Under the pieces are notes generated by a model. The model had not been told where the DNA came from, ran no database searches, and saw nothing but the letters and a program-made list of their open reading frames with translations. The translations under genes were made by a program, and so were the position numbers. Of a stretch of 64,000 nucleotides of DNA, positions 36,030-45,163 are shown one piece after another. Within the stretch, counting starts at the first letter, position 1; each line of letters begins with the position of its first letter. Source of the stretch: Desulfovibrionales bacterium (GTDB taxonomy: Bacteria; Desulfobacterota; Desulfovibrionia; Desulfovibrionales; Desulfonatronaceae); contig REDL01000075.1 in NCBI GenBank assembly GCA_007693505.1, positions 1 through 64,000 of the forward strand, written 5' to 3'.

Positions 36030-37172
36030 TTGTTCCGCACCGCTGCCCGCAACCAGTTTTTCCTGATCCGATTCGTCAAGGATGTCCCCACCTGGGAACA
36101 TTTTGACGGTCATGCCCTCCACCCGGCCGAGCCCCCGGGGTCATCGCGATCCCTGCCGATACTGGCGCTGGTGCCGGACCGGCTGTTCTTTTTCTACCAG
36201 CCGGAAAGCGACCACCACTTTGGCAGTTTCCGGCAACGCTCCGCCGCGGCCCGCCTGGAACTCGAGCAGATCTTCCCCGGCAGAAAGCCGGAATACGCCC
36301 CCAGCATCGTGCACAACACCGCAGGCACCCACATGCTGGGTTGCTTTTCCCACCCGGAGCTGACCGAGTTCTTCCAACGTCACCAGGCTGTTCTGGCTCA
36401 GGCCAACGCCGTGACCACAGCGTCTTTTCTGGCCTGGAGCGCGAGCCATCAGCGGCACCACTCCAACTGGCTCTGGAGCAATCCCGAAGACGGGATCACG
36501 GCAGCGATGTTCGACGGCCGGATGACCTATTTCCCCGGCAAGGCAACGGAGCTGTCAGCAAGACGATCCTCCGCAGATAGCGGAGTCGACGCAAGGGAAA
36601 AACCCACCGATGCTGTCAGGGAATGGCGCTTGCCCGAACTCCTCCAGGCCGCGCCGGAGATCGGCTGGTCCCAGCTGCGCCTGCCCCTGCCCGCCGCGAC
36701 CACTGGTGCATCCACCACGCGCCGCCTGGTTCGCTGGTGGGCTGCCATGGTGCTCCTGGGCGCACTGATCTGCAGTGGCCAGTTCTTCCGCCTGAGCACC
36801 CACCAGGCCCAGGCTGAGCACTGGGAACGAGCCACCAGCCGGCACTACGCCGAAGTGCTTACCCCGCCCCTGGGGGCAGATCCCTTTGGCCGCCTGCTGT
36901 TTCGCCACAGCCAACTCCAGCGCCCAATCCAATCCGGGCCGGACGCCCTGGCCATTCTGGGGCTGCTCAGCACCTCGGCGCCTCCGGAATTCCATGTGGA
37001 GAACTTTTCTTTGGGTCCGAATTCCGGCATCATCCGGGCCAGATTGGCCAGCTATGAACAACTGGAGAGCCTGCTCAACGCCTTGGAAGGTCATGACCGG
37101 CTCCGCTTCGACCTGGACCAGGCCACCAGCACCGATGATGCCATACTGGCGACCCTGCGGGTCAGTTACTAA
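36030..37172 (+). CDS. gspL: Type II secretion protein GspL-like
   Basis: A 380-aa bitopic inner membrane protein. A cytoplasmic actin-like region (residues 1 to about 230) is followed by one membrane helix, WWAAMVLLGALICSGQF at about 237-253, and then a periplasmic ferredoxin-like domain. This is the GspL plan. It joins GspE to the platform. Sequence similarity is weak, and the call rests on architecture and position before gspM-like and gspN-like genes. The start is a TTG and may be wrong; no good ATG is available. Confidence 0.7.
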   Translation: MFRTAARNQFFLIRFVKDVPTWEHFDGHALHPAEPPGSSRSLPILALVPDRLFFFYQPESDHHFGSFRQRSAAARLELEQIFPGRKPEYAPSIVHNTAGTHMLGCFSHPELTEFFQRHQAVLAQANAVTTASFLAWSASHQRHHSNWLWSNPEDGITAAMFDGRMTYFPGKATELSARRSSADSGVDAREKPTDAVREWRLPELLQAAPEIGWSQLRLPLPAATTGASTTRRLVRWWAAMVLLGALICSGQFFRLSTHQAQAEHWERATSRHYAEVLTPPLGADPFGRLLFRHSQLQRPIQSGPDALAILGLLSTSAPPEFHVENFSLGPNSGIIRARLASYEQLESLLNALEGHDRLRFDLDQATSTDDAILATLRVSY

Positions 37173-37201
37173 CGTTCCGTCAACCCCTTCGTGCATACCT
37201 C

Positions 37202-37729
37202 ATGAACCAAGCCTCCCCGCTCTCCGTCCGGTTCAGGCTCCAGGCCGTGACCTTCTGGCACGACTGGCCGCCGGGCCGTCAACGTGCTGCGCTCTGTCTG
37301 CTCCTGGCCCTGACCGCATTGGGCGTCGTGACGATCTGGCTCTGGCTGCTCACCGCGACACTGCGCGCGGCTGAGCGCGAGGCGGCGGCCATGGAACGAC
37401 ACCATCAGGTATCCGAATTGGCAACTGAAATTCGCGGACTGGAGCGAGCGGCTGTTCCGGAACAGACCAACCTGCCGATCCTGCTGGCAACCCGGCAGAT
37501 CAGCAGGGACATCGGTCTGGAAGAAAAACTGATCTCCGTCAGGCCGGCCTTGCAGGCCGCCGGCCGGGACGGGGTCCAACTCTACTTTGAACGCCTGACC
37601 TTGCCGGACCTGCTCTCCCTGCTGGAAGCCCTGCAACGGGACGGCGGTTTGCATACCTCCACCCTGACATTCAACCGGCGTTTGGACAATCCGTCCCTGG
37701 CCGATATCCAAGTGGTGCTCCATCGATGA
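37202..37729 (+). CDS. gspM: Type II secretion protein GspM-like
   Basis: A 175-aa single-pass inner membrane protein. Residues 28-50 (ALCLLLALTALGVVTIWLWL) are the helix, followed by a coiled-coil-like segment rich in Ala and Glu and a small periplasmic domain with VQLYFERLTLPDLLSLLEAL. Size and plan fit GspM, which binds GspL. It lies 29 bases after gspL and overlaps the next gene by four bases. Confidence 0.75.
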   Translation: MNQASPLSVRFRLQAVTFWHDWPPGRQRAALCLLLALTALGVVTIWLWLLTATLRAAEREAAAMERHHQVSELATEIRGLERAAVPEQTNLPILLATRQISRDIGLEEKLISVRPALQAAGRDGVQLYFERLTLPDLLSLLEALQRDGGLHTSTLTFNRRLDNPSLADIQVVLHR

Positions 37730-38505
37730 CCCCTCCCGACCGGCTTCACAATCCTCGCTTCAGCGACAACGACCATCCTCCTGCCAACCCGGGCCTGCTC
37801 CGTCGTTTCGGCCCAGCCGGCACGATTTTCCTCGTCGGTCTGTTGATCGGCCTGCTCTTCTTTCTGTCCAGGGAACTGCTTTGGAGCCAGATTCTGCGCC
37901 AGACCCTCGGCCACCTGCCCAACGCTTCCTGGAGCTGGCAAACCGTCGGGGACAGGGGTTTGACCCACATCACCTTCCAACACTTTGAATTGCATGTGGA
38001 CCAAACCCGGTTCTTTGTTCCGGAACTGACCATCCAGCTCGGCACAACCCGCCCAGTGACCATGACCGCGGTCACCGGACCGACCCTGGTCGCCGACGTG
38101 AGCTGGAACAGGGATCTGTATCTTGCCGGTGGGATCGACCTGCGACGACTGATGCCGGAACAACGGGTCCAGGGAACACTGGAGCTTGACGGATTCGTCC
38201 GCTGGCAAACCTGGGATCAGCCGCCGCATCGCGGAGAACTGGACATCCAGGCTCCGGGCCTGCTTGTGTTGGCTCCGGGAATCATGACCATCAACCTCCG
38301 TGCTCAAGCCACCCTGGACGGCAATCATTTGCGACTGACGCCGCTGCAGGCCGACGGGCCGGTGGGCGTTACAGCCGATGCAGAAGGGTTCCTGGATTGG
38401 AATCGCCTGGAAAACACCACCTATTCCATTTCCGGCACCCTGACCGGACTGGGCAATTTACCCTTTTCGGCCTCGGGACGGCTGGGGAGTCTCTGGGGCA
38501 GATAG
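37726..38505 (+). CDS. gspN: Type II secretion protein GspN-like
   Basis: A 259-aa inner membrane protein with one N-terminal helix (GTIFLVGLLIGLLFFL, about residues 32-47) and a periplasmic region of repeated beta strands (ELTIQLGTTRPVTMTAVTGPTL, LDGNHLRLTPLQADGPVGVT). The plan resembles GspN, and it follows gspM. Similarity to enteric GspN is low. It ends the plus-strand block; a fragment of the dispersed repeat and the end of gspE follow. Confidence 0.65.
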   Translation: MTPPDRLHNPRFSDNDHPPANPGLLRRFGPAGTIFLVGLLIGLLFFLSRELLWSQILRQTLGHLPNASWSWQTVGDRGLTHITFQHFELHVDQTRFFVPELTIQLGTTRPVTMTAVTGPTLVADVSWNRDLYLAGGIDLRRLMPEQRVQGTLELDGFVRWQTWDQPPHRGELDIQAPGLLVLAPGIMTINLRAQATLDGNHLRLTPLQADGPVGVTADAEGFLDWNRLENTTYSISGTLTGLGNLPFSASGRLGSLWGR

Positions 38506-38516
38506 ACTGAAAAAAC

Positions 38517-38541
38517 TTGGGAGTTTTTCAACGGACGGTTA
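38517..38541. repeat. Partial copy of the dispersed hairpin repeat
   Basis: CTTGGGAGTTTTTCAACGGA is the reverse complement, with one or two mismatches, of the left arm of the element at 7381-7504. It lies between gspN and gspE, which converge here. GAAAAAC/GTTTTTC around it can form a small hairpin. Confidence 0.6.
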
Positions 38542-40002
38542 CAGACTGGTTACGCGCAACAACTCTTCCATGGTGGTTTTGCCTTGGGCGACAAGGCGCA
38601 GGCCATGGTCGTGCATGGTCTGAAAGCCCGTTTCCGCGAGATGGGCTCGCAGTTGCTCCACCGAGGCTTTTTGCACAACCAGGCTGCGCAAGGCTTCGCC
38701 CACGGGCATCAGTTCGAAGATTCCCTGGCGGCCCCGATAGCCGCTGTTTCGGCAGACCTCGCAGCCAAGATCGGCGGATTGAGACTGGGGAGATGAAGGA
38801 GGAGAGCAGGATGAACAGGTCAAGCGCACCAGGCGCTGACCAATAACCAGGTGCAGGGAGGAGGCCAGAAGAAATGGCTCCACGCCCATCTCCAGCAATC
38901 GGGTGACCGCGGTCGGTGCGTCATTGGTGTGCAGCGTGGCCAGGACCAGGTGGCCGGTCAGTGAAGCCTGGACAGCGGTACTGGCGGTTTCCTGGTCCCG
39001 GATTTCCCCCACCAGGATAATGTCCGGATCCTGACGCAAAAACCCGCGGATGGCCGTGGCGAATGTCACCCCCGCGGCCCGGTTTACCTGAACCTGATTC
39101 ACCCCGGGCAGATGATATTCCACCGGGTCTTCCACGGTCATGATGTTCCGGGATTCGCGGATCAGTTCGCGCAGGGCCGCGTACAGCGTGGTGGTCTTGC
39201 CGCTGCCCGTGGGCCCGGTGACCAGAATGATCCCATGGGGCGCGGCGATCATCCGGGTGATCACGGCCACGGCTTCCGGCTCCAGACCCAGATCGGAGAG
39301 GGGCAGGATGTTCTTGGAGCGATCCAGGATACGCAACACGGCCTTTTCGCCGTTGAGCGTGGGCATGGTGGAAACCCGGACGTCCACGTCCTTGCGGCCC
39401 ACCCGCACCTGGAATCGCCCGTCCTGGGGAGCGCGGCTCTCGGCCACGTCCATCTGCCCCATGACCTTGATGCGCGCCAGAACCGTCGGCTGCACCGCCA
39501 AATCCAGGCGCCGCTCGGTGCGCAGTTCCCCGTCCACCCGGAAGCGGACCTGAAAGCCGCTTTCCCGGCCCTCGAAATGGATGTCGCTGGCCCCCTGACT
39601 GACCGCCTGATGCAGAACCCGATTCACCAACCGGACAATGGGTGCGTCTTCATGGGACCAGCCCAAGAGCTCCCGACCGAAGTCTTCTCCGCCAGGCTCC
39701 GCCGCGTCCTCGCCGGCTTCGTCCGCCGCGGCATCCGGTTCCCACAGCGTCAGGGCCTGTTCCAGGGCTGGGAAAAACAGCTCGTTGCGCACCAGTTCGG
39801 TTTGTACGGTCAAGCCCAGTTCCCAGGCCAAAAAATCTGCCAAGGGCCTGGCTCTGGGGGTCAGCAGCCAGACCTGAAGTCGTCCGTCCTGGAGTTCCAC
39901 GGGCAAAAATTCGTTGCGCCGGGGAAACGCCAGGTAGCGCCCTACGAGATCCTGGGGCAGGCGGGCCAAATCCGGGGAAGCGGATCTCAGGGCACTGCTC
40001 AT
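38539..40002 (-). CDS. gspE: Type II secretion ATPase GspE
   Basis: A 487-aa hexameric ATPase that powers pseudopilus assembly from the cytoplasm. The N1E-like domain comes first (about 1-100). Then come GASDIHFEG (137-145), Walker A GPTGSGKTT (263-271), the Asp box EDPVEYHLPG, Walker B DIILVGEIRD and the His box TLHTNDAPTAVTRL. The tetracysteine zinc domain (Cys396, 399, 414, 417) separates it from PilB/PilT types. It overlaps the gspD stop by four bases. All catalytic residues are present. Confidence 0.95.
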   Translation of the reverse strand: MSSALRSASPDLARLPQDLVGRYLAFPRRNEFLPVELQDGRLQVWLLTPRARPLADFLAWELGLTVQTELVRNELFFPALEQALTLWEPDAAADEAGEDAAEPGGEDFGRELLGWSHEDAPIVRLVNRVLHQAVSQGASDIHFEGRESGFQVRFRVDGELRTERRLDLAVQPTVLARIKVMGQMDVAESRAPQDGRFQVRVGRKDVDVRVSTMPTLNGEKAVLRILDRSKNILPLSDLGLEPEAVAVITRMIAAPHGIILVTGPTGSGKTTTLYAALRELIRESRNIMTVEDPVEYHLPGVNQVQVNRAAGVTFATAIRGFLRQDPDIILVGEIRDQETASTAVQASLTGHLVLATLHTNDAPTAVTRLLEMGVEPFLLASSLHLVIGQRLVRLTCSSCSPPSSPQSQSADLGCEVCRNSGYRGRQGIFELMPVGEALRSLVVQKASVEQLRAHLAETGFQTMHDHGLRLVAQGKTTMEELLRVTSL

Positions 40003-41966
40003 CGCGGCTCCATTGGCACATCCGAACCAAAGCCCAGTTCCTGATCAAGATCAATGCCTCGCTGCTCCCCACCTTGCCAGAACTCACGCTGGAGCAGTTC
40101 CCGGCTGGTTCGCTGCCCTTCGCGCAGATCGTCCATGCGCTGCCTGGTCAATGCCTCGGCCTGCTCGACGGTATTGATGATCCTGGCCGAGAGAAAAACC
40201 ATCAGGGTCTGTTTCTCCGCCGAAATCCCCTCACGGCGGAACAGCCATCCCAGGCCGGGCACTTTGGACAAGCCCGGCACGGCCCGCCTGGACTGTCCGA
40301 ACTCGTTCTGCATCAACCCGCTGATCACCATGGTAAATCCGTCCGGGATCTGGACATTGGTCCGGGTATTCCGGCTCCTGGTGGTGGGCTGGTCGGTCTC
40401 CCGCCCTGGATCAATTACGTTGCGCACCTCCTGCTCCACCTGCATACGGATGACGCCGGTCTCGACATTGATATGCGGGGTGACCTTCAGCCGAATGCCC
40501 ACATCCCGGTACTCGAACGTTCGCACGGGATTGTTCTGGGCATCAAATTTTTCACTGACCGCAAAGGGCCGGTTCTCGCCCACGAAGATTTCCGCCTCGG
40601 CATTGTCCAGGGTCATGATCTGCGGCGTGGATAAAATATTGAAATCCTGAGCGGTCTTCAAAAAACTGACCAGGGCTCCCAGGGTGGAAAAGGTTTGGCC
40701 GGCATAGGTGATGGCATTGCCCAGCGCCCCCACGGTAAAGCCTCCCGGCGCAATGGGTGGCGCCGGCGCCGTGAGCAACGGGCCAAGGGCGGAGGGCGAT
40801 GCCAGAAAGCCGCCCGTAGCCACCCCGTCCGCCCCGCCGCCGCCAACCACCCACTCCACACCAAAGTCCTGGCTGTTGCGCAGGCTGGTCTCGACAATCA
40901 ACGCCTCCACGAAAACCTGGTCCAGAGGGCGGTCAAGGTGGGTGATGATGGACTCCACCTGTCGCTGGACTCTGGGATCGGCCAGCACCAGGATGGAATT
41001 GGTCTCCGAGTCCGCGGCCACCAGGGCGGTGCGCGCGCCACCATTCTCCTGTGCGCCGCCACGATCGCCCTGGAGCAGGGTGCGCAGGACTTCGGCGGCG
41101 GAGGCGGCCTTGGCGTTGCGCAGAGCGTACATGCTCATGTCCGTATCGGAGTCGGTGATCCGATCCAAATTGTCCAGCACGCCGCGCACGGCATGGCGCT
41201 GTTCCTCGGAACCGGCCACCAACAAGGAATTGGACCACTCCACGGGCAGGACGACCGGAATTTCGGCCAGATGGCCCCGGGATGCCAATGCATCATAAAG
41301 CTCGATAACTTTCCCTGCCGCGACCCCGGCCTGGGCTTGGTGCAATGGCAGCAGTTCCACGTCCCATCGGGTTTCCAGAGCCAGCACTGCTTCCAGGACC
41401 TCCTTCATCTTGCGCACTCTGGCCCGGGTGTCGCGGAGCAGCAGCGCGCGAGCCTGAGGTATTTCCCTTATGGTTCCGAACCGGGAGGCAAAGGGCTGCA
41501 GCAGTTCGCCCACCTGCTCCCGGGGCAGCCGCTGGTGCAGGCGGATAACCGTGGTCATCAACTCCGCGTCCTCCCCCGGCTCGAGCCCCGGTCGCAGCGC
41601 ATCGAGCATATCCGCTGCCTGGGGGGACGACAGGATGTAGAACAGGTCGCCTTGCGCCACCAGATCCAGGTTGTTGCTGGCCAGCACCCGTTCCAGAACG
41701 GCCAAAAGCTCCGGTTCGGTCATGGGGGTGTGCGAATGCAGGGAAACCTGTACAGGCGGGACCTGGTCTTCACGAAACACCATGTTCCGCCCGGTGAACT
41801 GGCCGACGAACAAAATGAACTCCCGGAGCGTGATGCCTTCCAGGTTCGCGGTCATCCGCTGCTCCGCGACTCCTTCCGCCTCCAGGGCCAAAACCGCCCC
41901 AGACGGGAAAAGGGTCACCATGGCCAACAGACACAAGGCGCCAAAGCCTGCCGTAACTTTCTTCAT
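39999..41966 (-). CDS. gspD: Type II secretion outer membrane secretin GspD
   Basis: A 655-aa secretin forming the outer membrane channel. A Sec signal peptide occupies about residues 1-28 (GFGALCLLAMVTLFPSGAVLA). It is followed by N0 (TLREFILFVGQFTGRNMVF), N1-N3 repeats, and the secretin core with VEALIVETSLRNSQDFGVEW, IMTLDNAEAEIFVGENRPF and the C-terminal VPGLSKVPGLGWLFR. No pilotin-binding S-domain is obvious. ATG 41966 was chosen; ATGs at 41975 and 41984 are in frame. It overlaps gspE by four bases and lies 55 bases after gspC. Confidence 0.95.
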   Translation of the reverse strand: MKKVTAGFGALCLLAMVTLFPSGAVLALEAEGVAEQRMTANLEGITLREFILFVGQFTGRNMVFREDQVPPVQVSLHSHTPMTEPELLAVLERVLASNNLDLVAQGDLFYILSSPQAADMLDALRPGLEPGEDAELMTTVIRLHQRLPREQVGELLQPFASRFGTIREIPQARALLLRDTRARVRKMKEVLEAVLALETRWDVELLPLHQAQAGVAAGKVIELYDALASRGHLAEIPVVLPVEWSNSLLVAGSEEQRHAVRGVLDNLDRITDSDTDMSMYALRNAKAASAAEVLRTLLQGDRGGAQENGGARTALVAADSETNSILVLADPRVQRQVESIITHLDRPLDQVFVEALIVETSLRNSQDFGVEWVVGGGGADGVATGGFLASPSALGPLLTAPAPPIAPGGFTVGALGNAITYAGQTFSTLGALVSFLKTAQDFNILSTPQIMTLDNAEAEIFVGENRPFAVSEKFDAQNNPVRTFEYRDVGIRLKVTPHINVETGVIRMQVEQEVRNVIDPGRETDQPTTRSRNTRTNVQIPDGFTMVISGLMQNEFGQSRRAVPGLSKVPGLGWLFRREGISAEKQTLMVFLSARIINTVEQAEALTRQRMDDLREGQRTSRELLQREFWQGGEQRGIDLDQELGFGSDVPMEPR

Positions 41967-42020
41967 GGACTCCATTCCTGTCATGCCCGCGGGATCGAGG
42001 GCATCTATCCAACCTTGCCG

Positions 42021-42866
42021 TTACTCTCGCAATTCCACGATAAATCTCTGCATCTGGGAGGCGCGTTGCACATCCAGGCTGATTACGGAAGACCGGTCCA
42101 TGCCGGCATAGGCCTGCAGCAACTGCGTGGGGCCGGTCAATGTCTGGCCGTTGATACGGGCCAGAACATCACCATTACGCAGCCCGACCTGGTATAAAAC
42201 CGAGTCGGGACGGATACTCAGCACCTGAAATCCACTGACCCGGCCATCAATGGTGAACGGCTTGAAACTGGCCATCTGCAGCAGTGCATTCGGATCGGAC
42301 AACAGGGGCTGGGCTTCCTGCCTGGACAGGCTGACCCGGGTGCCGCCATCGGGGGCGGACCAGGACCGGACTTCTTGCGCCACCCCGGACGTGTCCAGGC
42401 TCATCGTCTCCGGAGGGCCGGCCCAAAGCCGAACTTCCTCCCGCCAACCTCTGAGAACAAACACGGCTGACCGGGCACGCACCTCCTCCAGTGTCCATCC
42501 GTCAAGTACATCCCCTGGTCTGACGATGCTGAAGTCCTCCTCGCGCCGAACGATGGCCCGGGGTGCTTGCCCGGTGACCGTTCCCAGAAGTCGCCAATCA
42601 AAGCCCGGTGCTTCCCCGGTCGGCTCTGGCGCAGTCGGCTCCAGTTCCGGAATGTCCAAGCCCAGAATATTGGCGTCCAGAATGACCGCGGTCCAGGACT
42701 CGACACTGGCGGCATCTACGGTGATTGGACTGGGGCTGGAAAACATGGGCACGGTGAGGGAGTATCGCTGCCACGCTCCCGTAAGCACGAACGCGACTGC
42801 CAGGCCGAATGCCAGGGGCAGGAGCACCCGCAGCGCCCGTAAGGGGTATGTCCACGGAGAGTTCAC
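42021..42866 (-). CDS. gspC: Type II secretion protein GspC with PDZ domain
   Basis: A 281-aa bitopic inner membrane protein linking the platform to GspD. The N-terminal helix is LRVLLPLAFGLAVAFVL. The homology region follows (FDWRLLGTVTGQAPRAIVRR, IVRPGDVLDGWTLEEV), and a C-terminal PDZ domain reads GFQVLSIRPDSVLYQVGLRNGD. The start is uncertain: GTG 42866 puts the helix near the N-terminus, while an ATG at 42935 is further upstream. It is the first of gspC-D-E and lies 179 bases behind fliQ on the same strand. Confidence 0.85.
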   Translation of the reverse strand: MNSPWTYPLRALRVLLPLAFGLAVAFVLTGAWQRYSLTVPMFSSPSPITVDAASVESWTAVILDANILGLDIPELEPTAPEPTGEAPGFDWRLLGTVTGQAPRAIVRREEDFSIVRPGDVLDGWTLEEVRARSAVFVLRGWREEVRLWAGPPETMSLDTSGVAQEVRSWSAPDGGTRVSLSRQEAQPLLSDPNALLQMASFKPFTIDGRVSGFQVLSIRPDSVLYQVGLRNGDVLARINGQTLTGPTQLLQAYAGMDRSSVISLDVQRASQMQRFIVELRE

Positions 42867-43044
42867 GAAGTGTAAAGGAAGGTGAGAATGGAAGGCACAG
42901 GAATGAAAACTAAACCATTCATCTGTTCCGGGCAAGAAGGTCCGCCCCGAGGATCAAGGCGGATAAGTTTGCCAGCCACGGATGCCCTGGGTCGGCATCG
43001 AAATCAAAATCGTGATTGCAATCGATTTCTGGCATTTTTCCGAT

Positions 43045-43314
43045 CTACCCGACGTAGTTGGGCAGATTCAGGAACACCTCACGGGTAAAAGTAACCAGCT
43101 TGTCCATGATCCATGGAAAGGAGATGAGCAATGCCAAAAAGATGGAAATGATTTTCGGCACAAAAGTCAGGGTCATTTCCTGGATTTGGGTGGCGGCCTG
43201 AATGATGCTGACCAAAACACCCACTATCAGGCCAATTCCCAGCATGGGCAGCGCGATCATCAAGGTCAACTCAATGGACTGCCGGGCAAAACCGATCACG
43301 AATTCAGGGGTCAT
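43045..43314 (-). CDS. fliQ: Flagellar export protein FliQ
   Basis: An 89-aa protein of the flagellar type III export gate (FliPQR). It has two membrane helices with TPEFVIGFARQSIELTLMIA and GLIVGVLVSIIQAATQIQEMTLTFVPKI, both family signatures. TGGAGG precedes the ATG at good distance. fliP is upstream on the same strand after a gap of 127 bases. Unusually, gspC follows rather than fliR or flhB. Confidence 0.95.
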   Translation of the reverse strand: MTPEFVIGFARQSIELTLMIALPMLGIGLIVGVLVSIIQAATQIQEMTLTFVPKIISIFLALLISFPWIMDKLVTFTREVFLNLPNYVG

Positions 43315-43441
43315 GCAAACCTCCAGGCAAGGCGGGAAGAGGATTCAGAAAGCACTAGGGCATCGAGGCGTTGCTCGAACCGGTAAAAAAACGTCAGACA
43401 GGCCACGGACGGCAACTTCCACATTCCGACGCCGCGCCACG

Positions 43442-44248
43442 TCAGGCAAATCCGTTTACCAGGGAGAAAATCAGCAAATTCCAGCCATCCACCATGACGA
43501 ACAACAACAGCTTGAACGGCAGGGAGATCATCACCGGCGGCAGCATCATCATGCCCATGGAGAGCAGAATACTGGCCACCACCATGTCCAGGATCAGAAA
43601 TGGAATATAAATCAAGAATCCCATCTGAAAGGCGGTTTTCAGTTCACTGATCACGAATGCCGGCACCAGAATGAGGGTCGGCACTTCGTCCCGGTTGGCC
43701 GGGCGATCCATGTTGGTAATGGAGTAGAAAAGGGAAAGATCCTTCTCCCGGGTATGCTTGAACAAAAAGGCCCGCATCGGCTGCTCGGCCCTGTTCAGGG
43801 CCTCCTGAAAACCGATATCCTCGGCCAGATAGGGTTGCAGGGCGGTGTCGTTGATTTCCTTGCCTACGGGCATCATGATCACGAACGTCAAAAAAATGGC
43901 CAAACTGGCCAACACCTGGTTGGGCGGCATCTGCTGGGTGCCCATGGCCTGGCGGATGAACGAAAAGACGATGACGATGCGGGTGAAGCAGGTGGCGGTC
44001 AGCAAGATCGCTGGAGCCACTGAAAGGATTGTGAGGAGAAAAAGAATTTCCAGGGCAATGGAAATGTTGTCCGGCTCGCTGGCTCCGCCGCTTAAGGTCA
44101 GGTTCAGGCTCGGCGCTCCGGCCTGGGCACCGGCCAGCGTGGCCAGGAAGGGAAGAAAAAAAAGAACCAGGACCGCGAAACCGACTTTAGCCGGCTTTGG
44201 TCCGCGAATGCTCCAAATGCGTCGAAAAATCCGTGTTGTTTTGGTCAT
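43442..44248 (-). CDS. fliP: Flagellar export protein FliP
   Basis: A 268-aa core protein of the flagellar export gate. A cleavable signal peptide is likely at about residues 20-42 (AVLVLFFLPFLATLAGAQA). The mature protein has SLNLTLSGG, FTRIVIVFSFIRQAMGTQQMPPNQV and the terminal DGWNLLIFSLVNGF, typical of FliP. It overlaps the end of fliO by 62 bases in another frame. Length and motifs are normal. Confidence 0.95.
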   Translation of the reverse strand: MTKTTRIFRRIWSIRGPKPAKVGFAVLVLFFLPFLATLAGAQAGAPSLNLTLSGGASEPDNISIALEILFLLTILSVAPAILLTATCFTRIVIVFSFIRQAMGTQQMPPNQVLASLAIFLTFVIMMPVGKEINDTALQPYLAEDIGFQEALNRAEQPMRAFLFKHTREKDLSLFYSITNMDRPANRDEVPTLILVPAFVISELKTAFQMGFLIYIPFLILDMVVASILLSMGMMMLPPVMISLPFKLLLFVMVDGWNLLIFSLVNGFA

Positions 44249-44543
44249 GGTGCGTCTCCGTGAGCAGCGTGATGGAGGAATCCGTCACTCCCAGCACCAT
44301 GTCTTTATTCAAATACCGGACCACAACCACACTTTTGCGTGGACCAAGGGCCATCTGGGCCACAAGCTTGAGGTCCGAGGACAACTGCCGGGTCAGTCCG
44401 GCCTTGTGCCCATACCGCTTGAGCAAATACAAAAGCAGGAACAGCAGCCCCAGAACCAGGAACAGGCCGCCAACCATTTTCAACGCCGCAAGCCCGAAAT
44501 CCCAGGCCGGTGCGGCGGCATTCGGATCAACGGGATCAGGCAA
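44187..44543 (-). CDS. fliO: Flagellar biosynthesis protein FliO
   Basis: A 118-aa single-pass protein that helps FliP assemble. One helix (ALKMVGGLFLVLGLLFLLLYLLKRY) is shown here as residues 20-44. It is followed by the FliO pattern LKLVAQMALGPRKSVVVVRYLNKDMVLGVT, residues 59-88. It overlaps fliN by eight bases and fliP by 62. Sequence similarity in this family is low, so the call also uses position. Confidence 0.88.
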   Translation of the reverse strand: MPDPVDPNAAAPAWDFGLAALKMVGGLFLVLGLLFLLLYLLKRYGHKAGLTRQLSSDLKLVAQMALGPRKSVVVVRYLNKDMVLGVTDSSITLLTETHHDQNNTDFSTHLEHSRTKAG

Positions 44544-45096
44544 GTTGCTTCACCCTCTCGATGGGGCTGATGATATCCGTCAGGCGCACCCCGAACTTTT
44601 CGTTGATCACCACGGCCTCACCCCGGGCCACCAGCTTGCCGTTGACGTAGATCTCCAGGGGCTCACCCGCCAGCTTGTTCAGCTCCACCACGGACCCCTG
44701 GCCCAGCTGCAACAATTCGTTGATCAAGAGTTTCGTCCGCCCCAGCTCCGCGGAAACGTCCAAAGGGATGTCCAGAATGAAGTCCAGATCCCGCTTGGTC
44801 TTCTCCTTGGGAGTTTTGGCATCGGACGTCAAATCTTTGAACTTGGGGTCCTCGGTCTTGGCGGCAAAGGACTTCTGCTGCCGCTCTTTCTTCAGCTGGT
44901 TTTCCTCTTCCATGGCCAGGGCCTTGGCCCATTCGTCTGCCATGTCCTCCTGGCTGTCGCTTGCCGCGCCGGCCTGGCTCGCGGCCTTGGTCGCCGCCTC
45001 GAAAGGGTCTTCCGGCTCGCCCCCTTGATCCATCTCCTCCAGGGCCTTGGCCCACTCTTCAGCCAATTTGTCCTGGTCCATCCCCTCGTCGCTCAT
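44536..45096 (-). CDS. fliN: Flagellar motor switch protein FliN
   Basis: A 186-aa C-ring protein. The C-terminal SpoA domain is well conserved: DFILDIPLDVSAELGRTK, LLQLGQGSVVELNKLAGEPL, YVNGKLVARGEAVVINEKFG and VRLTDIISP. The N-terminal 90 residues are acidic and carry the short helix LAEEWAKAL at 11-19 and again ADEWAKAL at 53-60; one such helix is normal. The product is therefore longer than the 137-aa enteric FliN. It is 151 bases downstream of fliM, with a 13-bp tandem repeat in the gap. Confidence 0.93.
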   Translation of the reverse strand: MSDEGMDQDKLAEEWAKALEEMDQGGEPEDPFEAATKAASQAGAASDSQEDMADEWAKALAMEEENQLKKERQQKSFAAKTEDPKFKDLTSDAKTPKEKTKRDLDFILDIPLDVSAELGRTKLLINELLQLGQGSVVELNKLAGEPLEIYVNGKLVARGEAVVINEKFGVRLTDIISPIERVKQLA

Positions 45097-45163
45097 GCGG
45101 AACCTCGATGCTGTCTCTGCCGCCCGGCTCGGCGGGCTGTTGGTTGATTGCGGACTGTTCCGT

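Noticed and set aside
40695-42197. 500-codon plus-strand open frame
   Set aside because: Entirely antisense to gspD, rich in Gln, His and Gly as expected from a shadow frame, without start signal.
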